Shown here: piece by piece, positions 16,820 to 25,457 of the stretch
How the letters are laid out: each line of letters starts with the position of its first letter
Position numbering within the stretch: the stretch's first letter is position 1
NCBI GenBank assembly: GCA_949372595.1
Contig: CASIAN010000013.1
Location: forward strand, 1-64,000
Length of the DNA stretch: 64,000 nucleotides
Direction: 5' to 3'
Origin: CPC320 sp002336405
GTDB lineage: Bacteria > Pseudomonadota > Alphaproteobacteria > Rhodobacterales > Rhodobacteraceae
The notes under the pieces: generated by a model
Seen by the model: only the letters and a program-made list of their open reading frames with translations
Database searches by the model: none
What the model was told of the DNA's origin: nothing
Position numbers and translations under genes: made by a program

Positions 16820-19534
16820 TTAATCTGTTGATGACATGTCTGCTCGCGCAGCGCCGCCGATGACACTTTCTGGCAGTCGGATACGGAAAGCAGCGCCATT
16901 TTGGCCCGGCAAATAAATAACATCACCCTGCAAACGCTGCAAAATCTCCCGACTTATCGCCAAGCCCAAACCTGCCCCGCCAGACTTATGCCCTCCAATC
17001 CGAGAAAATTTTTCAAAAATTAGGTTTTGATTTTCGTAAGAAATACCGGTGCCATTATCGATAAAATCTATCGTCAACTGCTGCGCAGATTGTCGGACAA
17101 TAATCTGTAGTTTTGGCTCAGCCGCATCGCAATATTTATGAGCGTTGACGATTAAATTCAAAAATACTTGATTCAAGCGATCAAGATCCGTGTACAACCA
17201 GATCCGTTCGTCAGCGCTGTTGCGGTGAATTTGCATCGCCGCGGCATCGCGACCAACCCGCGCCATAGCGACCGAATGATCCATTAAATCACTCAGAGAT
17301 CCCGTGCTTAAATTCAAGCTGACCTGCCCGTTTTCCAAAACGCTTAAATCCAGCAGATCGTCCAACAAACGTGTCAGACGTATCGTTTCTTCTTGGATGA
17401 TTGAGGCGTATCTTACTTGTTCTTGCGGGCTGAGAACCTCGACACCGCGCAGAATTTCCGAAAACGCACGAATTGAACTCATCGGGGTGCGCAATTCGTG
17501 ACTGATCTGCGATAGGAATGCATCTTTTTGTACAGATAGTTGCGTCAACTTGGTATTTGCATTCCTAAGTTGCAACGCAGTCCGCGCTAGTTCTTGTGAT
17601 TTTATCTCGAGTTCAGACGAATACACCTTCATCTGCGCCGTCTCATCGGCAACCGCCATCAGATCATGCACAGACACCGGAGTGCCACCAATAATTTGCC
17701 CCACCATGGCGTGCGCCGTAGCAGCGCCCACCGATCCGGCCATTTCGCGCTCCAGTTCAGCCAAAAATTCTTCGGAAGGCTCGGGAAGATAGCCGCTGAC
17801 GCCCTGACGGGTGGCGGCGCTTTGAAACAGGGCTTGGGCTTCGCTGGCACCTAAAATGCGCTGAGCCATTACCATCAAATCTTCGCTTTGCGCCACCCCG
17901 CCAGACCAACTTTTCTGCTGGGTAGAATGCTGGTAAACATTGACAAACTGCGCGCCCTGCAATTGCTCCAACGGCGATGGCAATGTTATCAAAGACACAA
18001 GAACGAACACCAGTGTATTGATCGACATGCTGAGCAAAACTGCATGTACCAAAGGGTCCAATCCCTCGAAGCCGAAAAGTGCCTGAGGGCGCAACCAATC
18101 AAGACCAAACAGGCCAAATTGAACCACTGTTTCAGGTAAGAACACCCCACCGGCGAAACTTGGCAAAAACAACGTAAAAAGCCAGATCAAAAATCCAATC
18201 AACAGACCCGACAGCGCCCCCATGCGAGTCGCGCCGCGCCAAAATATGCCCCCCAACATAGCCGGTAAAACTTGGACCACACCCGCGAAAGACACCAACC
18301 CAATCGAGGTCAATGCAGCCCCGCCGCCAGAAAGGCTAAAATACAGATAGCCCAGAAAGACCACGCCCGCGATCGCCAGCCGCCGTGCCAGTAACACCAC
18401 ATTGCGCACATCGCCCGACATGCTGGCTCCACCGCCCGTCATCCGCACCCAGATCGGCATCACAATATGGTTGGAGACCATCGTCGAGAGGGCAATTGCC
18501 GCGACGATCACCATTGACGTGGCCGAAGAAAATCCTCCGAGAAAAGATAATATTGCCAGACCGTCACGCCCCTGACTAAGCGGGACAGTCAGCACAAACA
18601 GATCCGGGTTTGACCCCTCAGGTAGGGTTTGCAAACCGACAACTGCAATTGGAATGACGAAAAGACTTATCAACATGACATAGACAGGAAACGCCCATGA
18701 AGCGGTTTGCAGATGGCTTTCATCTTCATTTTCAACCACCAGAACCTGAAACATTCTCGGCAGGCATAAAAAGGCCGCGCCTGAAAGAAAGGTCAAGGCC
18801 GCCCAGCGTCCTCCATGAATCTCTGCCGTGCCAATCGCCGATGCATCAATGCGTTGAAGCGTTTCACTGACACCTCCAGACACCCCCCAGACCACGAATA
18901 TACCCACCGCCAAAAGCGCGCACAGCTTGACCACCGCCTCGACCGCAATGGCCATAACCACCCCATAGTGACGCTCATTCACATCCAGATTACGGGTGCC
19001 GAATACGATCGTGAAAAGAGTAAGGCCGCTGGCCACCCAAATCGCAGTTGCATTTGAATCAGCGACCGGCGCGTCTAAGCCGCCAGCCTCAGCAAAAGCC
19101 GCAAACGACAGGGTGACCGATTGTAACTGCAACGCGATATACGGCGTGGTTCCGATCACGGCCAAAAGCGTCACACAGACCGCGAGCAAATTCGATTTTC
19201 CGAACCGAGAGGAGATCAGATCCGCCACCGAAGTAATGCGCTGGCTACGTCCAATGCGCACCAGCTTGCGCAGCACCCACCACCAACCGACCATCACAAT
19301 GGTGGGGCCCAAATAGATCGTCAAATACTCAAGCCCGGATCTGGCGGCATTGCCAACAGCGCCGTAGAATGTCCAAGCGGTGCAGTAGACCGAGAGCGAG
19401 AGCGTGTAGACCAAAGGCTGGCTCATCCAGGCCCCGCGTCCACGCAGCGCCGCACGCTCGGCGGCGAAAGCGACAAGAAACAACAAGACCACATAACTCA
19501 AACAGACAAGAATAAGCAGATTGAGCGGGGTCAA
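16820..19534 (-). CDS. Sodium/solute symporter-histidine kinase hybrid (CbrA-like)
   Basis: This 904-residue protein joins an SLC5-type transporter domain (residues about 1-530, roughly 13 membrane segments) to a cytoplasmic sensor kinase. The kinase has a helical linker, the phospho-accepting histidine in ISHELRTPMSSIRAFSEIL, an N-box with NLIVNAHKYCD, and ATP-binding loops DNGTGIS and GGAGLGLAIS. CbrA of Pseudomonas has this layout and links transport or sensing of a solute (histidine in that case) to carbon/nitrogen regulation. The gene overlaps the upstream small membrane-protein gene by four bases and lies downstream of a single-domain response regulator, its probable partner. Confidence 0.9.
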   Translation of the reverse strand: MTPLNLLILVCLSYVVLLFLVAFAAERAALRGRGAWMSQPLVYTLSLSVYCTAWTFYGAVGNAARSGLEYLTIYLGPTIVMVGWWWVLRKLVRIGRSQRITSVADLISSRFGKSNLLAVCVTLLAVIGTTPYIALQLQSVTLSFAAFAEAGGLDAPVADSNATAIWVASGLTLFTIVFGTRNLDVNERHYGVVMAIAVEAVVKLCALLAVGIFVVWGVSGGVSETLQRIDASAIGTAEIHGGRWAALTFLSGAAFLCLPRMFQVLVVENEDESHLQTASWAFPVYVMLISLFVIPIAVVGLQTLPEGSNPDLFVLTVPLSQGRDGLAILSFLGGFSSATSMVIVAAIALSTMVSNHIVMPIWVRMTGGGASMSGDVRNVVLLARRLAIAGVVFLGYLYFSLSGGGAALTSIGLVSFAGVVQVLPAMLGGIFWRGATRMGALSGLLIGFLIWLFTLFLPSFAGGVFLPETVVQFGLFGLDWLRPQALFGFEGLDPLVHAVLLSMSINTLVFVLVSLITLPSPLEQLQGAQFVNVYQHSTQQKSWSGGVAQSEDLMVMAQRILGASEAQALFQSAATRQGVSGYLPEPSEEFLAELEREMAGSVGAATAHAMVGQIIGGTPVSVHDLMAVADETAQMKVYSSELEIKSQELARTALQLRNANTKLTQLSVQKDAFLSQISHELRTPMSSIRAFSEILRGVEVLSPQEQVRYASIIQEETIRLTRLLDDLLDLSVLENGQVSLNLSTGSLSDLMDHSVAMARVGRDAAAMQIHRNSADERIWLYTDLDRLNQVFLNLIVNAHKYCDAAEPKLQIIVRQSAQQLTIDFIDNGTGISYENQNLIFEKFSRIGGHKSGGAGLGLAISREILQRLQGDVIYLPGQNGAAFRIRLPESVIGGAARADMSSTD

Positions 19535-19794
19535 TTATCAGTCTCCAGCGACTTTTCTACTGCACCTGCTCCAAGCCGCCGCGCCAACCAGACCGCCGCA
19601 AAAACCAGCGCAAGCCAGACAGAAAAGAAATAAATCATCGCATCCGACGTCTTAACGCCCTCGGACCACAACAAGGGCACCCCAAATAAAACAATTCCCA
19701 GCACCGGCAGGACCTTAAGAGCCTCAATTATCCGGCGTGTGCGATAACGGCGACGCTCCAGATACACATATTCAGATGCTTTAGAAGTCAGCAT
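19531..19794 (-). CDS. Small membrane protein between response regulator and symporter-kinase
   Basis: This 87-residue protein has a basic N-terminus (YLERRRYRTRRIIEALKVLP) and two hydrophobic segments at about residues 30-44 and 52-72. It overlaps the response-regulator gene by seven bases and the kinase gene by four, so all three are translationally coupled. Small two-helix proteins of this kind accompany some sodium/solute symporters as auxiliary subunits. A role as symporter subunit of the kinase is inference. Confidence 0.7.
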   Translation of the reverse strand: MLTSKASEYVYLERRRYRTRRIIEALKVLPVLGIVLFGVPLLWSEGVKTSDAMIYFFSVWLALVFAAVWLARRLGAGAVEKSLETDN

Positions 19795-20156
19795 AGCGTC
19801 AGTTCTTGCACAGCTGAGAGGATGTCAGCATTTGAAAAAGGTTTCGTCATAAAGCGACTTACCCCCAGCTTTTCCGCCATCACGCGATCTTTATTCTGTC
19901 CGCGGGCTGTTAACATCAGCACCGGTAACTCTTGAGTATCAGCGTTGTCCCGCAAGTCTTTGAGAATATCAAAACCACTTTTATTTGGTAGCATAACATC
20001 CAAAATAACCAGATCCGGACGCTTGCGCTGCACCGCTTCAACAGCGTCGTTACCATCGGCGTGTAACGAGACAGCCCAGCCGTCACGCGACAGAATGAAA
20101 CTCAGCGCTTCAACTATATTGGGCTCATCCTCGATAATAAGCACATGTTTTACCAT
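19788..20156 (-). CDS. Single-domain response regulator (CheY-like receiver)
   Basis: This 122-residue receiver domain has no output domain. The acidic pocket is IIEDEPNIVEAL, the phospho-acceptor aspartate is in LVILDVMLPNKSG (about residue 54), the threonine is in VLMLTARGQ, and the lysine is in FMTKPFSNADI. ATG 20156 (MVKHVLIIEDE) is chosen over an earlier start because GAAAGGCAGGG lies just upstream. It is the first gene of the coupled cluster with the small membrane protein and the symporter-kinase, and is probably phosphorylated by that kinase. Its target is not evident. Confidence 0.9.
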   Translation of the reverse strand: MVKHVLIIEDEPNIVEALSFILSRDGWAVSLHADGNDAVEAVQRKRPDLVILDVMLPNKSGFDILKDLRDNADTQELPVLMLTARGQNKDRVMAEKLGVSRFMTKPFSNADILSAVQELTLC

Positions 20157-20219
20157 TTCCCTGCCTTTCCAGATCGGTTCAGGAGCCATTCCGTTTGTGT
20201 TACCCCACCCTACAAACAG

Positions 20220-21551
20220 TCAAAGCCCTTCTGCAAGGATGGAAGGCTCACGGCGCGCCGCACAACTGACCTCGACACAAAGGCGGCAGCTGACCCCCAC
20301 ACGGGTATGTTGTTCGTTTTCAGGCTGTTGGCGCGGTTTGGCGTCAGATTTACTGAGAGCCACCGGCCGGATCAGCATATAGGCGCGCAAAAGCGGCGGT
20401 TGGTTATACGCCGACGGCGTCACTGGGACGGCAATAGCATAGCTTTGATACACCCCCCTTTGATCACCAGAATACGTCATCTGCGTCTGAAACAATTGCA
20501 GCGGTGCCGATAATGTCCGGTACAGCGGCCACACCGGACAGCCAGCCCCAAACCTTGGGATCGCAAACCCTGCAACGGGCTTGCGGTAACTCAATGCACC
20601 AGAAGCGTCACAAATCACCAAACCGACCGGAGTTGGGATTTGGTTTTCATCAAGGCTTGCAAGCCGCCGCATAACCAGCGTCACATCAACCAAAAGATGT
20701 TGTGCCAGCTGCAACGGATCAATGCCAAATTCGGCCACCGCTTTGATAAGACGGTCAGCTGACAGCGCCTGCACATCCCACCAGTATTGTTTCAGAAAGC
20801 TCTCAAGCATAAAACGAGCTGCAGCAGACCGCATCTTACCGGCTTCGACTTGTATCATCTCCTCGCTTGAGGTTTCGGCTTCAAAAGCGGGAATTTGAAA
20901 ATTATGGGCCTGCAAAAATGCCTCAACCTCGTCTTCTGGCGTGGTGATACCGATGCCTGCATCTTCGGAATTATCAAAATAATTGACCAATGACTGGCTG
21001 CTCTCAGCAAGGCGTGCACTGTCTTCGTTTAGATTGCGGTGAAACCTGTCACGCCATGCCGGCTCAAGTTCGGCGGTATCAGATAAAATAGATGCGGCCG
21101 AGCGGATCGAGGTGACGCTGGACAAAACATCATGAAAAGCCGCCGCCAGATAGGGATCATGGGTCAAACGGTCAGAGGCTGCTGCCAAGCGCTTTTCCAA
21201 CGAAGTGATGCGTTGAAAACTTTCATTCAGCACCCGTGACCACGCAGGAAAACGGTTAGCCAATTCTTCAACCCGCTGCAATTCGGGCACCCCGCCCGCC
21301 CGATCGCCCACCGCATCACGCAGCGATGCGATCAGACTGGCCTCGGCACCATCCGCCAGAACCGCAGGCTCTACATCAAGCGCTCTGGCAATATCTTGCA
21401 GAACCTTTCCGCCGATTCTGCGACGGTTATGTTCGATTAGATTGAGGTAGGACGCCGAAATACCCGATCGGCGGGCAAGCTCTGCTTGACGCAGCCCGGC
21501 AAGGGTGCGCCGCTCGCGAATGCGTGTTCCAACTAAGGTCTCGCGTGGCAT
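20220..21551 (-). CDS. XRE-family regulator of the RamB/ScfR (short-chain fatty acid) type
   Basis: This 443-residue protein has an N-terminal Cro/XRE helix-turn-helix (RQAELARRSGISASYLNLIE, about residues 20-39), a long helical middle part, and a C-terminal domain resembling DUF2083. That domain ends with a cysteine cluster (GVSCRLCVEVSCAARREPSI). Related regulators (RamB in actinobacteria) control acetate and propionate metabolism. Here the gene is divergent from an ABC transporter operon that is followed by acetyl-CoA synthetase, which fits. The ImmA/IrrE-type HExxH protease motif of some relatives is not seen. It lies 63 bases before the response-regulator gene and may be in the same transcript. 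Confidence 0.82.
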   Translation of the reverse strand: MPRETLVGTRIRERRTLAGLRQAELARRSGISASYLNLIEHNRRRIGGKVLQDIARALDVEPAVLADGAEASLIASLRDAVGDRAGGVPELQRVEELANRFPAWSRVLNESFQRITSLEKRLAAASDRLTHDPYLAAAFHDVLSSVTSIRSAASILSDTAELEPAWRDRFHRNLNEDSARLAESSQSLVNYFDNSEDAGIGITTPEDEVEAFLQAHNFQIPAFEAETSSEEMIQVEAGKMRSAAARFMLESFLKQYWWDVQALSADRLIKAVAEFGIDPLQLAQHLLVDVTLVMRRLASLDENQIPTPVGLVICDASGALSYRKPVAGFAIPRFGAGCPVWPLYRTLSAPLQLFQTQMTYSGDQRGVYQSYAIAVPVTPSAYNQPPLLRAYMLIRPVALSKSDAKPRQQPENEQHTRVGVSCRLCVEVSCAARREPSILAEGL

Positions 21552-21612
21552 AATAGAATCCCTATCAGTATCAATGGCTTCTTCTTGGAGAGGATAATTT
21601 ATTTACAACAAT

Positions 21613-21649
21613 AATGATACTTTGTATATTTATTTACAAAATAATCATT
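21613..21649. promoter_or_regulatory. Extended dyad in the divergent promoter region
   Basis: Between the XRE regulator and the binding-protein gene lies AATGAT-AC-TTTGTA, an eight-base spacer, then TACAAA-ATA-ATCATT, a nearly symmetrical dyad of 37 bases. The whole 217-base divergent region is strongly AT-rich. The position fits an operator for the neighbouring XRE regulator acting on itself and on the transporter operon; binding is inferred. Confidence 0.5.
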
Positions 21650-21768
21650 TAAAACAAGTGCTTTGTTGATAACTTTATCAAACTAGGGCATGCTTAATTT
21701 GCATATTAATTTGCAGGCGATGCACATGCGAGGACAGCGTATCGCTTTAAATCCATTGGGAGGATCAA

Positions 21769-23115
21769 ATGTCCAAGTTAAACCTGACGCGCCGTGGCGT
21801 GATCAAAACTGGTGCGGCCGCTGGTACAGCGCTTGCCATGCCAACAATTCTGACCGCTGGCAGTCATGCTGGCTTTACCAATGCTCCAACCGGCAGTTCA
21901 GTCACCCTGGGCTTTAATGTGCCACAAACGGGCCCATATGCCGAAGAGGGCATGGATGAGCTGCGCGCACAAGAGCTTGCCGTGCAACACCTGAACGGTG
22001 AAGGCGATGGCGGAATGATGAATACATTCAGCTCAAAAGCGCTGAAAGGCAACGGTATCCTTGGCAAAAAAGTAGAGTTTGTAACAGGTGACACTCAGAC
22101 CAAATCTGACGCCGCCCGGGCATCTGCCAAATCAATGATCGAAAAAGACGGCGCAATTATGGTCAACGGCGGCTCTTCTTCGGGCGTGGCCATTGCGGTT
22201 CAGGGTCTGTGCCAAGAGGCAGGCATCATCTTTATGGCCGGTCTAACCCATTCGAATGACACCACTGGAAAAGACAAAAAAGCCAACGGTTTCCGCCACT
22301 TCTTTAACGGTTATATGTCAGCCGCCGCTCTGGCGCCCGTGCTGAAAAGTGCCTATGGCGATGATCGCCAAGCCTATCACCTGACCGCAGATTATACGTG
22401 GGGCTGGACACAGCAAGAATCCATCGCGGCCGCGACCGAAGCCATGGGTTGGAATACCGTTAACAACGTGTTGACGCCACTGGCCTCGACCGACTTTTCA
22501 TCCTATATTGCCCCCGTTCTGAACTCTGGCGCCGACGTTTTGGTTCTGAACCACTACGGCGGGAACATGGTGAACTCGCTGACCAACGCGATTCAGTTTG
22601 GTCTGCGTGACAAAATGGTCAACGGCAAGAAGTTTGAAATCGTTGTGCCGCTCTATTCAGAGCTGATGGCGGCCGGTGCGGGTGAAAACGTGCAAGGTGT
22701 GATCGGTTCGATGAACTGGAACTGGCAGCTGCAGGATGCGGGCTCGAAGGCCTTTGTAAAATCCTTTGGTGAGAAATATGGCCGTCCACCCTCGAACTCA
22801 GCACATACCTGCTATGTACAGACACTGCTCTATGCAGACGCCTGTGAGCGCGCGGGCACCTTCAACCCTTGCGGCGTTGGCGAAGCCCTCGAAGGCTTTG
22901 ATTTTGACGGACTTGGCAATGGCCCAACATCGTACCGCGCCGACGACCACCAGTGTTTCAAAGACGTTTTGGTTATGAAGGGCAAAGAAAACCCAACCAA
23001 CGAATATGACACATTGGAAATCGTCGAAGTGACCCCTCGGGCACAGGTCGAATATGCACCAGATCACCCCATGTTTGCCGGTGGCCAACTGGGTGCGTGT
23101 AACCCCGGCGCTTAA
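21769..23115 (+). CDS. ABC transporter substrate-binding protein, branched-chain amino acid/amide type
   Basis: This 448-residue periplasmic binding protein belongs to the LivJ/UrtA/AmiC class. The N-terminus has a twin-arginine-like signal (LTRRGVIKTGAAAGTALAMP). The mature part starts VTLGFNVPQTGPYAEEG, and the pattern GAIMVNGGSSSGVAIAVQ resembles the ligand-hinge region. It is longer than LivJ (about 370) and closer to UrtA in size. The operon contains two permeases and two ATPases. The substrate could be a branched-chain amino acid, urea, an amide or a short-chain organic acid. The nearby acetyl-CoA synthetase and RamB-like regulator make a carboxylate plausible but unproven. Confidence 0.88.
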   Translation: MSKLNLTRRGVIKTGAAAGTALAMPTILTAGSHAGFTNAPTGSSVTLGFNVPQTGPYAEEGMDELRAQELAVQHLNGEGDGGMMNTFSSKALKGNGILGKKVEFVTGDTQTKSDAARASAKSMIEKDGAIMVNGGSSSGVAIAVQGLCQEAGIIFMAGLTHSNDTTGKDKKANGFRHFFNGYMSAAALAPVLKSAYGDDRQAYHLTADYTWGWTQQESIAAATEAMGWNTVNNVLTPLASTDFSSYIAPVLNSGADVLVLNHYGGNMVNSLTNAIQFGLRDKMVNGKKFEIVVPLYSELMAAGAGENVQGVIGSMNWNWQLQDAGSKAFVKSFGEKYGRPPSNSAHTCYVQTLLYADACERAGTFNPCGVGEALEGFDFDGLGNGPTSYRADDHQCFKDVLVMKGKENPTNEYDTLEIVEVTPRAQVEYAPDHPMFAGGQLGACNPGA

Positions 23116-23129
23116 GCCGCTATCTTTTT

Positions 23130-23154
23130 CCGGCCACCCGTTTAAGGTGGCCGG
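23130..23154 (+). terminator. Intercistronic hairpin 1 behind the binding-protein gene
   Basis: CCGGCCACC pairs perfectly with GGTGGCCGG around a seven-base loop, 15 bases after the binding-protein stop. It has no T-run directly behind it. With the second hairpin it probably protects the upstream mRNA and lowers read-through, giving more binding protein than membrane subunits. Confidence 0.7.
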
Positions 23155-23163
23155 ACCTTCTGG

Positions 23164-23190
23164 GTGTCCCTGTCTTTTTGGCAGGGACAC
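23164..23190 (+). terminator. Intercistronic hairpin 2, partial terminator
   Basis: GTGTCCCTG pairs perfectly with CAGGGACAC around a nine-base T-rich loop and is followed by TTCTTT. It ends 29 bases before the permease start, so read-through must occur for the downstream genes to be expressed unless they have their own promoter. Confidence 0.7.
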
Positions 23191-23219
23191 TTCTTTACAG
23201 ACCTCTTACGGTGGGTGTC

Positions 23220-24251
23220 ATGGACGCAATCATCCTGCAGATTCTTAACGGGCTGGATAAAGGCTCTGCCTATGCGCTTATCGCGTTGGGGCTAACCTTG
23301 ATTTTTGGAACTTTGGGTGTTGTGAACTTTGCCCATGGTGCGCTGTTCATGATCGGCGCGTTTTGTGCCGTGACCCTGTCTAAAATTCTCAGTCTCAGCT
23401 ATATCATTCTCGACGAAACCCAAACGGATTTCTTGGGCAAACCTCTCAAAGTCAAAGTGCCCTACGCCGAGAGTTGGTTTGGCCCCGAAATTGGGGCGGC
23501 GATCATCGATTGGTCTGTGCCGCTGGCTATTTTGTTCTCGATCCCCGTGATGCTGCTTATTGGCTTTGCTATGGAACGCGGGTTGATCAAGCACTTCTAT
23601 AAAAGGCCCCACGCCGACCAGATCCTCGTTACGTTTGGCTTGGCCATCGTGATGCAGGAGATTATCAAATATTTTTACGGCGCCAATCCGATCCCTACAC
23701 CGGCTCCGGATGTGTTCACTGGATCGTATGATTTCGGCGTCTTGCTGGGCTTTGACCCCAATGTGATTATCTACCCCTATTGGCGGTTGGTATATTTCGG
23801 TTTCTCAGCCATCATCATCGGCGCGGTCTTTTCGTTTTTGCGCTTCACAACTTTCGGCATGGTGGTGCGCGCTGGCATGGCCGACCGCGAGACCGTCGGT
23901 CTGCTAGGCATTGACATCGACAAACGCTTTACGCTGATGTTTGGCATTGCCGCAGCCGTAGCCGGACTGGCGGGGGTGATGTATGCGCCAATTAATTCAC
24001 CCAACTACCACATGGGTATGGACTTTCTGGTCCTAAGCTTTGTGGTGGTTGTTGTTGGCGGTATGGGCAGCCTGCCCGGCGCCGTCTTGGCCGGCTTCCT
24101 GCTGGGTACGCTGGAAAGCTTTGCCTCGATGAACGAGGTAAAGTCCATTTTCCCCGGTATCGACCAGATCATCATCTATGTGGTGGCCATTCTCATTCTA
24201 CTCACCCGCCCCCGCGGCCTGATGGGCCGCAAGGGCGTGATGGAGGACTAA
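23220..24251 (+). CDS. ABC transporter permease, LivH type
   Basis: This 343-residue inner-membrane permease of the branched-chain amino acid family begins with the hallmark LNGLDKGSAYALIALGLTLI and FGTLGVVNFAHGALFMIG. It has about eight hydrophobic segments. The EAA-like cytoplasmic loop includes GMVVRAGMADRETVGLLGID, which contacts the ATPases. ATG 23220 is chosen over the frame opening at 23178, because the earlier start would lie in the hairpin region and GGTGGG precedes 23220. It is three bases upstream of the second permease gene. Confidence 0.92.
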   Translation: MDAIILQILNGLDKGSAYALIALGLTLIFGTLGVVNFAHGALFMIGAFCAVTLSKILSLSYIILDETQTDFLGKPLKVKVPYAESWFGPEIGAAIIDWSVPLAILFSIPVMLLIGFAMERGLIKHFYKRPHADQILVTFGLAIVMQEIIKYFYGANPIPTPAPDVFTGSYDFGVLLGFDPNVIIYPYWRLVYFGFSAIIIGAVFSFLRFTTFGMVVRAGMADRETVGLLGIDIDKRFTLMFGIAAAVAGLAGVMYAPINSPNYHMGMDFLVLSFVVVVVGGMGSLPGAVLAGFLLGTLESFASMNEVKSIFPGIDQIIIYVVAILILLTRPRGLMGRKGVMED

Positions 24252-24254
24252 GCC

Positions 24255-25448
24255 ATGTTCGGACTTGACAAAAAAGATGCCACATTGCTGGTAATCGTCG
24301 CCATATTGACGCTCTGCGCGCCATTTTTATTAAACCCCTTTCCATCTGAAAGCGCCTTGGCGCAATTCAATGCCGGCTATCCTGATCTGATGCAGCGCTT
24401 TGTCATATTCGGAATTTTCGCGATTGGATTTAATATTCTGTTTGGCCTGACGGGGTATCTGTCGTTTGGTCATGCGGCCTTTCTGGGGGTCGGATCTTAT
24501 TCAGCGGTCTGGATGTTCAAATTGCTCAGCATGAATGTGATCCCAGCGATCATATTGTCAGTGGTCGTGGCCGGTTTATTTTCACTGTTGATCGGGTTCA
24601 TCTCACTGCGACGGTCGGGCATTTATTTCTCCATTTTAACGCTGGCCTTTGCGCAGATGTCGTTCAATCTGGCCTATTCAGTTTTAACGCCGATCACTAA
24701 TGGTGAAACCGGACTGCAACTGACGTTGAACGATCCCCGAATTCTGGGGCAATCGGCAACTGCGGACGGATCTATTCCAGTGACAAGCTTGTTTGGCTTG
24801 GAAATGCGATCAACCTATGAGCTGGTCATGGGGCCTTGGGCGTTTCAGTTTAATGCCGGCTACTACCTATGCGCGGTGATTATGGTGCTGGCATTCTATA
24901 TGTCGATCCGAATTTTCCGCTCTCCTTTTGGGTTGATGCTGCGCGCGATCAAATCTAACCAGACGCGGATGAGCTATACCGGGTTGAACCCAAAACCCTA
25001 TACCTTAGCAGCCTTTGTGATCTCAGGCATGTATGCGGGTCTGGCAGGCGGGCTGATGGCCTCGATGGACCCATTAGCCGGGGCAGAGCGGATGCAATGG
25101 ACCGCCAGTGGCGAGGTTGTGCTGATGACAATCTTGGGCGGTGCAGGCACATTGATTGGTCCGGTGCTTGGCGCAGGCTTTATCAAATACTTCGAGAACA
25201 TCTTTTCAAAAATCAACGATACCGTACTGCACAGCTGGTTCAGCTTTATGCCTGACGGATTGGAAAACCTCGTCGTAATGTTGGTATATCCGTTCATTGG
25301 AAAAGGCTGGCACCTGACGCTGGGGCTGATGTTTATGATGGTTGTGATCTTCCTGCCCGGTGGTTTGGTTGAAGGCGGCCAACGCATACGTCGGCTGTTT
25401 CGCCGCAAGGATGACACTCCCGCCGCCAAAACCGAACCGGCAGAATAA
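24255..25448 (+). CDS. ABC transporter permease, LivM type
   Basis: This 397-residue partner permease has the LivM signature FGLTGYLSFGHAAFLGVGSY near residues 63-82. A cytoplasmic loop with RAIKSNQTRMSYTGLNPKPY and a late GGAGTLIGPVLGAGFI segment complete the pattern. It forms the heterodimeric channel with the LivH-type protein. It starts three bases after that gene and is followed nine bases later by the first ATPase gene, so they are one transcript. Confidence 0.92.
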   Translation: MFGLDKKDATLLVIVAILTLCAPFLLNPFPSESALAQFNAGYPDLMQRFVIFGIFAIGFNILFGLTGYLSFGHAAFLGVGSYSAVWMFKLLSMNVIPAIILSVVVAGLFSLLIGFISLRRSGIYFSILTLAFAQMSFNLAYSVLTPITNGETGLQLTLNDPRILGQSATADGSIPVTSLFGLEMRSTYELVMGPWAFQFNAGYYLCAVIMVLAFYMSIRIFRSPFGLMLRAIKSNQTRMSYTGLNPKPYTLAAFVISGMYAGLAGGLMASMDPLAGAERMQWTASGEVVLMTILGGAGTLIGPVLGAGFIKYFENIFSKINDTVLHSWFSFMPDGLENLVVMLVYPFIGKGWHLTLGLMFMMVVIFLPGGLVEGGQRIRRLFRRKDDTPAAKTEPAE

Positions 25449-25457
25449 GGAAGCGTG

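Noticed and set aside
23130..23190. Pair of hairpins considered as a CRISPR-like or repeat element
   Set aside because: The two stems have different sequences and only two units exist; the position between transporter genes explains them better.
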